Origin: Rhizobium cauense
GTDB lineage: Bacteria; Pseudomonadota; Alphaproteobacteria; Rhizobiales; Rhizobiaceae
Direction of reading: 5' to 3'
Length of the DNA stretch: 64,000 nt
NCBI RefSeq assembly: GCF_019511525.1
Contig: NZ_JAEUAT010000008.1
Span: 1 to 64,000, forward strand
The stretch's first letter is position 1; each line of letters opens with the position of its first letter. The translations under genes and the position numbers were made by a program. This document shows, piece after piece, positions 55,667 to 64,000 of the stretch. The notes under the pieces are model-generated. The model searched no databases. It saw only the letters and a program-made list of their open reading frames with translations, and was not told the DNA's origin.

Positions 55667-56407
55667 ATGCGGTTTGCGGCGATTGCGGATGTTCACGGCA
55701 ACCATCTGGCGCTGGAGGCAGTGCTGGCCGACATCGCGGCGCAGGGCATTACCGATATCGTCAACCTTGGCGATTGCTTCAGCGGGCCGCTGACGGCGGG
55801 GCGAACCGCAGAAACGTTGCGGGCGCGGAACATGCTGACCGTCCGCGGTAACCATGATCGCTATCTGATCGAACAGTCGCGCGAGGCCATGCATGCGTCG
55901 GATGCGGCGGCATTCGATCAATTGACGGCCGAGGACCTGCAGTGGTTGCGCGAGCTGCCGGCGAGTGCTGTCTATCGCGATGAGATCTACCTCTGCCACG
56001 CGACGCCGGCTGACGATAACACCTATTGGCTGGAGTCTGTAACAAGCGAAGGTCACCTCTTCCTGAAGCCACTCGCGGAGATCGAGTCGCTCGCGAAAGG
56101 TGCGGATTTCCCGTTGATCCTCTGTGGCCACAGTCATGTCCCGCGAAGTGTTCGCCTCACGGACGGCAGGTTGATCGTCAATCCCGGCAGCGTTGGCTGC
56201 CCCGCCTATGACGATGACCTGCCGCACTACCACAAGGTCGAGACAGGCCATCCGCTGGCGTCCTACTGCATCCTGGAGAAGGGCGAGACTGGCTGGCTTC
56301 CTACCTTCCGTACAGTCGCCTACGACCACATGGCGATGTCGCTCCTCGCAAAACAAAACGCCCGCCCGGAATGGGCAGGCGCGCTCGCGACGGGCTGGTT
56401 ACCGTAA
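55667..56407 (+). CDS. Metallophosphoesterase (YfcE-like calcineurin fold)
   Basis: A 246-residue enzyme with all metal-binding motifs: DVHGNH, GDCFSGP, GNHD in LTVRGNHDRYL, and LCGHSHVP near the end. Related proteins act as broad phosphodiesterases on small substrates. It starts 3 bp after uraH, so it is in the ureide transcript although no role in purine breakdown is known. Convergent with lldD, 7 bp apart. Confidence 0.88.
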   Translation: MRFAAIADVHGNHLALEAVLADIAAQGITDIVNLGDCFSGPLTAGRTAETLRARNMLTVRGNHDRYLIEQSREAMHASDAAAFDQLTAEDLQWLRELPASAVYRDEIYLCHATPADDNTYWLESVTSEGHLFLKPLAEIESLAKGADFPLILCGHSHVPRSVRLTDGRLIVNPGSVGCPAYDDDLPHYHKVETGHPLASYCILEKGETGWLPTFRTVAYDHMAMSLLAKQNARPEWAGALATGWLP

Positions 56408-56414
56408 CTCTTTT

Positions 56415-57557
56415 TTACTGGCGGCCGAGCAGGATCGACGAGTTGACGTCGTTGATGTCTCGCTTTCCGCAAAGCGCCATTGTGACATCCATTTCCTTGC
56501 GAAGAATGCTGAGGGCGAGCGTGACCCCGTCCTTGCCCATCGCGCCAAGGCCATAGAGGAAGGGGCGACCAATATAGGTGCCCTTGGCGCCGAGGGCGAC
56601 GGCCTTCAACACGTCCTGGCCGGAGCGAATGCCACCGTCCAGATGCACTTCGATCTTATGGCCGACGGCGTTGACGATCGGTTCCAGCATGCTGATCGAA
56701 GAAGGAGCGCCGTCTAGCTGGCGGCCGCCATGGTTGGAGACGACAATCGCATCGGCACCCGTTTCGGCCGCTGCCTTGGCATCCTCGACGTCGCAGATAC
56801 CCTTGATGATCAGCGGGCCGCCCCACTGTTCCTTGATCCAGGCGACGTCGGCCCAGGAGAGCTGCGGATCGAACTGTTCTGCTGTCCAGGAGGAGAGCGA
56901 TGAGAGGTCGGAAACGTTCTTGGCATGGCCAACGATATTGCCGAAGGTGCGGCGCTTCGTCTGCAGCATGTCCAGGCACCAGAACGGGCGCGTCGCCATC
57001 TGCCAGATGTGCTTCGGCGTGAATTTCGGCGGGGCCGAAAGGCCGTTGCGCAGGTCCTTGTGGCGCTGGCCGAGGATTTGCAGGTCGGCAGTCAGGACGA
57101 GGGCCGAGCACTTCGCCGCCTTCGCGCGGTTGATCAGGTTCAGCACGAAGTCCTTGTCGCGCATCACGTAGAGCTGGAACCAGAAAGGCTTCGTGGTGAC
57201 CGAGGCGACGTCCTCGATCGAGCAGATGCTCATTGTCGACAGCGTAAAGGGAACGCCGAATTCCTCGGCGGCGCGGGCCGCCAGCATTTCGCCGTCGGCG
57301 TGCTGCATCCCCGTCAGACCTGTCGGCGCCAGCGCCACCGGCATCGCCACCTTCTGGCCGATCATCGTGGTCTCAAGCGTCCGGTTGGTCATGTCGACGA
57401 GCACGCGCTGGCGCAGCTTGATCTTCGCAAAATCGCTCTCATTCGCCTGATAGGTCGACTCCGTCCAGGCCCCGGAATCCGCATAGTCGAAAAACATCTT
57501 CGGGACGCGACGCTGGGCAAGGTTCTTGAGGTCGGCGATCGTGAGAGGAGTGGCCAT
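56415..57557 (-). CDS. lldD: FMN-dependent L-lactate dehydrogenase/alpha-hydroxy acid oxidase
   Basis: A 380-residue FMN barrel enzyme. Start at ATG 57557 (MATPLTIADLKNLAQRRVPK); a GTG five codons earlier is possible. Conserved residues: PVALAPTGLTGMQHADGE, FQLYVMRDKD, catalytic His in IVVSNHGGRQLDGA, and DGGIRSGQDVLKAVALGA with GRPFLYG. It passes electrons from L-lactate to the respiratory chain. Stand-alone gene. Confidence 0.9.
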   Translation of the reverse strand: MATPLTIADLKNLAQRRVPKMFFDYADSGAWTESTYQANESDFAKIKLRQRVLVDMTNRTLETTMIGQKVAMPVALAPTGLTGMQHADGEMLAARAAEEFGVPFTLSTMSICSIEDVASVTTKPFWFQLYVMRDKDFVLNLINRAKAAKCSALVLTADLQILGQRHKDLRNGLSAPPKFTPKHIWQMATRPFWCLDMLQTKRRTFGNIVGHAKNVSDLSSLSSWTAEQFDPQLSWADVAWIKEQWGGPLIIKGICDVEDAKAAAETGADAIVVSNHGGRQLDGAPSSISMLEPIVNAVGHKIEVHLDGGIRSGQDVLKAVALGAKGTYIGRPFLYGLGAMGKDGVTLALSILRKEMDVTMALCGKRDINDVNSSILLGRQ

Positions 57558-57633
57558 GGATAAGACTTTCACATCTGAATAACGCCATGGCCCTTAACAT
57601 GATTTCCGAGGCTTTGTGTATCTCTTTCGTCGC

Positions 57634-58602
57634 CTATGGGACAAGAATCAGGCTGCCTGCGGCACGTCCCTCTTCGAGGAATTGCTGGGCTTGCGCAGCC
57701 TCCTCGAGAGGGTATTCGCGGGCAATGGCCGCAGCGATGCCGGAAGCGAGTATTCTGATCACCTCCTCGGCTGCTGTCCGGTACGCGGGAGTGTCCGTGA
57801 TGTAGGCCATGATGCTTGGATGCGTCAGTGATTTTCCGGGACGAAGTTCGTCGACAGAGACAGGCGGGATCGGCCCGCCGGCCTGTCCGATCGTCGCCAC
57901 GACGCCGAACGGACGGACGGACTGGATGGATTTTGCGAGCATGCCGGCGCCGATGCCGTCATACGCGACATCGACGCCGCGATTGCCGGTCACTGCCTTC
58001 GCGGCAGCGACGACATCTGCGTCGCGACCGACGATCAGGTGGTCGGCGCCGTAGCTGCGGGCGAGGCCCGCCTTCTCCTCCGAACTCACGGTTCCGAGCA
58101 CCGTGGCGCCGAGGTGCTTGGCCCATCGCACGAGGATGCTTCCGAGCCCGCCGGCGGCGGCATGGACAAGAACAGTGGTTCCCGGCTCGACACGGTAGGT
58201 CTTTGTCAGCAGCATATAGGCTGTCAGTCCCTTCAGCATGGATGACGCTGCAACGTTTGAGGGCACGCTATCTGGCAGGCGAATGGCGCGGACCGCCGGC
58301 AAGAGCCTTGTCGCGGCATAGGCGCCGACCGGTGCGCCGGCATAGGCAACGCGATCGCCGCGCTTGAGATCCGCGACCTCGCTTCCGACTGCTTCCACCG
58401 TGCCGGCGCCTTCGACGCCGAGTATGGCGGGATAGGCCGGCAGGGCGTAGAGCCCACGTCGGTGGTAGATGTCGAGGAAGTTCATGCCGATGGCGTCGTG
58501 GCGTATCCGGATCTCGTTTGCGCCAGGCTCCTGCGGCTGCTGTTCTGATACCTTCAGTTGCTCGATGCCTCCCGGTGCGAGAAGCGTAACGACCTTATCC
58601 AT
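57634..58602 (-). CDS. Quinone oxidoreductase (zeta-crystallin-like)
   Basis: A 322-residue medium-chain reductase from ATG 58602 (GGAGAG upstream). No structural zinc cysteines, as in quinone oxidoreductases. Motifs GNEIRIRHDAIGMNFLDIYH-type start, VHAAAGGLGSILVRWAKHLG (NADPH site) and GNRGVDVAYDGIG. It reduces quinones with NADPH. Divergent from a LysR gene that may control it. Confidence 0.88.
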   Translation of the reverse strand: MDKVVTLLAPGGIEQLKVSEQQPQEPGANEIRIRHDAIGMNFLDIYHRRGLYALPAYPAILGVEGAGTVEAVGSEVADLKRGDRVAYAGAPVGAYAATRLLPAVRAIRLPDSVPSNVAASSMLKGLTAYMLLTKTYRVEPGTTVLVHAAAGGLGSILVRWAKHLGATVLGTVSSEEKAGLARSYGADHLIVGRDADVVAAAKAVTGNRGVDVAYDGIGAGMLAKSIQSVRPFGVVATIGQAGGPIPPVSVDELRPGKSLTHPSIMAYITDTPAYRTAAEEVIRILASGIAAAIAREYPLEEAAQAQQFLEEGRAAGSLILVP

Positions 58603-58671
58603 GAAAGGTGCTCTCCGATTGCTGCGGCAGCCATCATGGCCCATGGCGTCCTGGTCGAAAATTCCCTATCG

Positions 58672-58690
58672 TTTCTCATTGAATGGGAAA
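58672..58690. promoter_or_regulatory. Candidate LysR operator between qor-like gene and lysR
   Basis: TTTCTCATT-G-AATGGGAAA, a 19 bp inverted repeat with one mismatch, 9 bp before the LysR start and 69 bp before the divergent reductase start. The position fits LysR autoregulation. Confidence 0.45.
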
Positions 58691-58699
58691 AAATGAACA

Positions 58700-59551
58700 A
58701 TGATCGATTGGGAAAACCTTCGCTATTTCGCGGCGCTCGCTCGCGCCGGAACGTTGCTCGGGGCGGCGCGTGCCCTTGGCGTGGAGCACGCAACAGTTGC
58801 CCGTCGTGTTGCCGGGCTCGAGGAACAGATGGGCGTGAAGCTGGTCGACCGGCGTGGCCGCCGCATCGTGCTGACGCTGGAGGGCGAACGGGTCGCCGGT
58901 ATGGCGGAACGGATGGGTGAGGAGGCGCAGGCCGTCGAACGACTGGGGCTTGCCGCCGGCGCAGCGCTTGCCGGAGAGGTCAGGATCAGCGCACCGCCGA
59001 CTCTGGCGGTCGCGATGCTGCCGGCGGCCCTTGTTGCCTTGCGAGTCCGCCACCCCGACATCGGTATCACCATCGTCGGCGAGACGCGCTATGCTTCGCT
59101 CGACAGGCGAGAGGCGGATATTGCCGTCCGCATGACGAAGCCGGAGCAGGGCAACTTCGTCATCAGCAAGCTTGGCGATGTAAACTTCGGCTTCTATGCC
59201 ACGGTTGATTATCTGGCCGCGACGCCCGAGACGCAGAGAACCTTCATCGCCTATGATGAAACGATGGCCAGCGCCCCACAGTCGATCCGGCTCGCCGAGG
59301 CGACTGTAGGGAGGAAGGTGGCTCTGCGGGCAACGACGCTGGAATTCCAGCTGGCTGCGGCGCGCGCTGGCGGCGGCATCGCCATGCTGCCGAATTTCAT
59401 GCTGGCGGGTCTTGATGATCTCGTCGAGGCTATTCCTCAGCGGCAGCCGCTGACTCGGGAGCTCTGGCTGGTCGTCCATGCCGACATCCGCAACGTGCCG
59501 ATCATCCGGGTTGTCATGGAGGCACTGAAGTCGATTCCGTGGTCCGGCTAG
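58700..59551 (+). CDS. LysR-family transcriptional regulator
   Basis: A 283-residue protein with the N-terminal HTH (WENLRYFAALARAGTLLGAA, then HATVARRVAGLEEQ) and a LysR substrate domain. It begins MIDWENLRYF, a form common in regulators of divergent redox genes. Target is probably the quinone reductase gene 97 bp away. Convergent with the SDR gene. Confidence 0.88.
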   Translation: MIDWENLRYFAALARAGTLLGAARALGVEHATVARRVAGLEEQMGVKLVDRRGRRIVLTLEGERVAGMAERMGEEAQAVERLGLAAGAALAGEVRISAPPTLAVAMLPAALVALRVRHPDIGITIVGETRYASLDRREADIAVRMTKPEQGNFVISKLGDVNFGFYATVDYLAATPETQRTFIAYDETMASAPQSIRLAEATVGRKVALRATTLEFQLAAARAGGGIAMLPNFMLAGLDDLVEAIPQRQPLTRELWLVVHADIRNVPIIRVVMEALKSIPWSG

Positions 59552-59599
59552 CAGCTGCGGGCGTTTCTGTGGGCAATAGCGCAGCGGTTGGGGCTAAGA

Positions 59600-59619
59600 G
59601 GCGGCCCGAAACGGCCGCC
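59600..59619. terminator. Hairpin between LysR and SDR genes
   Basis: Stem GGCGGCC / GGCCGCC (59600-59606 and 59613-59619) with a 6-nt loop, in the 74 bp between convergent genes. On the minus strand it is followed by TCTT. Confidence 0.45.
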
Positions 59620-59625
59620 CCAATA

Positions 59626-60363
59626 TCAATATTCCTGCCTGGTCGGCCTGAACAGGATTTCGTTCACATCGACATCCTCCGGCTGGCTCATGGCGAAGGC
59701 CACCATGCTCGCGAAAGAGTCGGCCGGAATCGCCATTTCGTAGACTTTGCGGACACGCTCGGCGACGTCGGGTTCGGTGATGCTGTCGGGCAATTCGGTC
59801 GCAACGGCGCCCGGCGAGATGATCGTCGTGCGGATGTTGTAGGGCTTTACCTCCTGCCGCAGACCTTCGGAAATGACGCGCACGCCGTGCTTGGTCGCGG
59901 CATAGACGGCGCCACCCGGATTGACCTTGTGACCGGCCACCGACGAGACGTTGATGACATGGCCGCTCTTCTGCTCCTTCATATGGGGCAGGGCCGCGGC
60001 AATACCGTAGAGCACGCCCTTGAGGTTGACATCGATCATCCGGTCCCAATCCTCCACCTTGCCGCGCTCCAGCGGAGAGTGCGGCATCAGGCCGGCATTG
60101 TTGATGATGACATCGATGCGGCCATGCAGCCGGACAGCATGGTCGACCAGGCGTTTGACCTGATCGACCTCGGTTACGTCGGTCTCGACGACGGCGTCGC
60201 TGCCGAGGCCGAGCTCGTCTGCGATCGCATTCAGCCGGTCGAGACGCCGGGCGCCGAGAACGAGTTTGGCGCCGTCTCGAGCCAGGCGTCTGGCCGCAGC
60301 TTCGCCAAGGCCGCTGCTCGCGCCGGTAATCACGACGACCTTGTCCTTGATACCATCAGTCAT
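59626..60363 (-). CDS. Short-chain dehydrogenase/reductase
   Basis: A 245-residue classical SDR from ATG 60363 (AAAGGA upstream; the frame extends 39 codons further). NAD(P) site [23 protein letters not shown] in [11 protein letters not shown], catalytic Ser in [10 protein letters not shown] and YxxxK in [10 protein letters not shown]. Substrate unknown. Third gene of a cupin-aldo/keto reductase-SDR operon under a divergent LysR. Confidence 0.92.
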   Translation of the reverse strand: MTDGIKDKVVVITGASSGLGEAAARRLARDGAKLVLGARRLDRLNAIADELGLGSDAVVETDVTEVDQVKRLVDHAVRLHGRIDVIINNAGLMPHSPLERGKVEDWDRMIDVNLKGVLYGIAAALPHMKEQKSGHVINVSSVAGHKVNPGGAVYAATKHGVRVISEGLRQEVKPYNIRTTIISPGAVATELPDSITEPDVAERVRKVYEMAIPADSFASMVAFAMSQPEDVDVNEILFRPTRQEY

Positions 60364-60394
60364 GACATATCCTTTCCGTTCGCCTGGTCGCCGC

Positions 60395-61794
<1,400 letters not shown>

Positions 61795-61891
61795 CTTTCG
61801 TCCTTTCGTGAGTTCAGGAGCGTGCTGCTCGGCTGACGTTCGGAAGAAGATCTAGTGCGGATGCTTTCCTGCGATTAGATGGTATAAACGG

Positions 61892-61903
61892 CATAAGCTT
61901 ATG
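61892..61903. promoter_or_regulatory. Palindrome in the LysR/cupin divergent region
   Basis: Perfect 12 bp palindrome CATAAGCTTATG, 14 bp before the LysR start and 97 bp before the cupin start. A candidate binding site of the divergent LysR protein. Confidence 0.4.
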
Positions 61904-61917
61904 AGTGAGATTCATGA

Positions 61918-62811
<894 letters not shown>

Positions 62812-62825
62812 GGCACACCAAATCC

Positions 62826-62842
62826 GCCCGCTGGTTGCGGGC
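62826..62842. terminator. Short hairpin between LysR and guaD genes
   Basis: Stem GCCCGC / GCGGGC with a 5-nt TGGTT loop in the 56 bp between convergent genes. Short and with no clear T tract, so only a weak candidate. Confidence 0.35.
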
Positions 62843-62867
62843 AGATGCCGAGCTCAACGGGCAGATC

Positions 62868-64000
62868 TCAGATCGCGCTCTTGGCCGCAACTCCTGCCAC
62901 GTAAGTCTCCACAATCGCGCGGTCGTCGCCCATGGTCTGCAGCAGGAAGAGCTCTTCCGGCAGCGTCTTCACGACTTCCATCTTTAGCGCCATGGCGGGC
63001 GTCGCGGCGGCATTGAGGACAACGATATCGGCGTCGGAGCCGACATCGAGCGTACCGATCCGGTCGGCAAGCGACAGCGATCGGGCGTTGCCCAATGTCA
63101 TGTGGTAGTAGCTCTCCAGCGGGTTCAGGCGTTCGCCGAGCAACTGCTGGATCTTGTAGGCCTCGTCCATCGTACGCAGCATCGAATAGCTGGAGCCGCC
63201 GCCGATATCGGTGGCGACGCCGATGCGCACCGGCTTCTCGCGGCGACCGAGCGCCTTTAAGGGGAAGAGACCGGAACCGAGGAAGAGGTTCGATGTCGGG
63301 CAATGCACCGCGACCGAGCCTGCTTCGCTCATCGCATCCGCCTCGCGATCGGAAAGATGGATGCAGTGACCGAAGAGCGTCTTGTCGCCCAGCAGGCCGT
63401 AGCGGGCATAGATGTCGGTGTAGTCGATCGCCTCGGGATAGAGCTCGCAGGTGAACTTGATCTCGTCGTGGTTCTCGGAGAGATGCGTCTGGATATGCAG
63501 GTCGGGAAACTCGCGGGCGAGCGCCTGGGTGGCTTCCATCTGCGCCGGCGTCGAGGTGATGGCGAAGCGCGGGGTGATGGCGACGTGGTTGCGGCCCTTC
63601 CCTTGCCATTCGGCGATGATCTGGCGGGTCTCGTCGTAACCCATCTGTGGGGTATCGAGCAGGCCCTGCGGGGCATTGCGGTCCATCATCACCTTGCCGC
63701 CGACCATGCGCATGTTGCGTTTCAGCGCTTCGGCGAAGAAGGCGTCGGCGGAGGTCTTGTGCACCGAGCAGTAGGCAACGGCCGTCGTCGTGCCGTGGCG
63801 CACGAGTTCGTCGTAGAAATGCCCGGCTATCCGCTCGGCATGCGCGCTTTCAACGAAGCGGCATTCCTCCGGGAAGGTATAGGTGTTCAGCCACTCCAGC
63901 AGGTTTGCCGCGTATGAGGCGATCACCTGCATCTGCGGGAAGTGCAGATGCATGTCGATGAAGCCAGGCATGATCAGATGGGGGCGATGGTCAATGGTCA
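62868..64000 (-). CDS. guaD: Guanine deaminase (partial, N-terminus beyond right edge)
   Basis: 377 codons are visible; the frame stays open to the edge through DHRPHLIMPGFIDMHLHFPQ, so an ATG at 63971 is internal and the true start lies outside. Metal motif HLHFPQ near the start, THLSENHDEIKFTCELYP, FGHCIHLSDRE and GVATDIGGGSSYSMLRTMDE are those of guanine deaminase in the amidohydrolase family. It converts guanine to xanthine, feeding the same purine route as puuE-uraD-allA-uraH 8 kb away. Xanthine dehydrogenase genes would be expected further right. Confidence 0.93.
   Translation of the reverse strand, partial: TIDHRPHLIMPGFIDMHLHFPQMQVIASYAANLLEWLNTYTFPEECRFVESAHAERIAGHFYDELVRHGTTTAVAYCSVHKTSADAFFAEALKRNMRMVGGKVMMDRNAPQGLLDTPQMGYDETRQIIAEWQGKGRNHVAITPRFAITSTPAQMEATQALAREFPDLHIQTHLSENHDEIKFTCELYPEAIDYTDIYARYGLLGDKTLFGHCIHLSDREADAMSEAGSVAVHCPTSNLFLGSGLFPLKALGRREKPVRIGVATDIGGGSSYSMLRTMDEAYKIQQLLGERLNPLESYYHMTLGNARSLSLADRIGTLDVGSDADIVVLNAAATPAMALKMEVVKTLPEELFLLQTMGDDRAIVETYVAGVAAKSAI

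Noticed and set aside
62868-63971. Complete guanine deaminase starting at 63971
   Set aside because: The frame continues past that ATG to the edge with residues typical of the family (RPHLIMPGFID), so the ATG is internal.

Overview
The window reads as a chromosome segment of a Rhizobiaceae bacterium (Agrobacterium/Neorhizobium/Rhizobium/Ensifer type). The best markers are the gbpR | chvE-mmsA-mmsB-araD1 sugar locus in its Agrobacterium order, a DUF982 protein, a RIME-like intergenic repeat, inositol dehydrogenase, phosphoketolase and a high-GC coding style with many ATGA-type overlaps. There is no phage, transposase, integrase or CRISPR array. The only RNA gene is a tRNA-Arg(CCG). A NodT-type outer-membrane gene is cut by the left edge and a guanine deaminase gene by the right edge.

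Layout. 1-4.5 kb: MarR-controlled tripartite efflux system (NodT lipoprotein divergent from MarR-FUSC-DUF1656-HlyD). 4.6-7.8 kb: class III nucleotide cyclase followed by a membrane-anchored TPR protein. 7.8-13.8 kb, minus strand: sulfatase, its formylglycine-generating enzyme, an HAD phosphatase, a DUF900-type hydrolase lipoprotein and a DUF1269 protein; three of the transcription starts carry the same palindromic site. 14-22.5 kb: MFS exporter, small secreted protein, DUF982 protein, an ABC-type protein whose ATPase motifs are all lost, phosphoketolase, a glucoamylase-like protein and a small putative regulator. 23.3-28.5 kb: tRNA-Arg and a xylose-type ABC operon divergent from its ROK repressor. 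28.6-38.3 kb: inositol dehydrogenase, small proteins, then the ChvE sugar uptake and oxidative pentose pathway. 38.4-46.6 kb: HD-GYP response regulator, the transglutaminase/alpha-E/ATP-grasp trio, EamA exporter, DEAD-box helicase and a Tyr-rich secreted protein. 46.9-51.7 kb: hybrid histidine kinase, RIME-like repeat, MnmD and an MnmC-like oxidoreductase. 51.9-55.7 kb: ureide (purine breakdown) operon with a HepT-MntA toxin-antitoxin pair inside it. 55.7-64 kb: phosphoesterase, lactate dehydrogenase, quinone reductase, two LysR-controlled redox loci and guanine deaminase.

How it fits together. Much of the window is catabolic: uptake of xylose, arabinose and galactose-type sugars with the non-phosphorylative arabinose route to 2-oxoglutarate, inositol oxidation, phosphoketolase cleavage of pentose phosphates, sulfate ester cleavage, and purine/ureide salvage. 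Each unit tends to have its own divergent regulator (MarR, ROK, GbpR, two LysR), with palindromes visible in several control regions. The most unusual items are the three-copy operator of the sulfatase cluster, the motif-less ABC pseudo-ATPase upstream of phosphoketolase, the toxin-antitoxin pair lodged in the ureide operon, a terminator-like hairpin in the helicase leader, and a RIME-like repeat that supplies the stop codons of both flanking genes.
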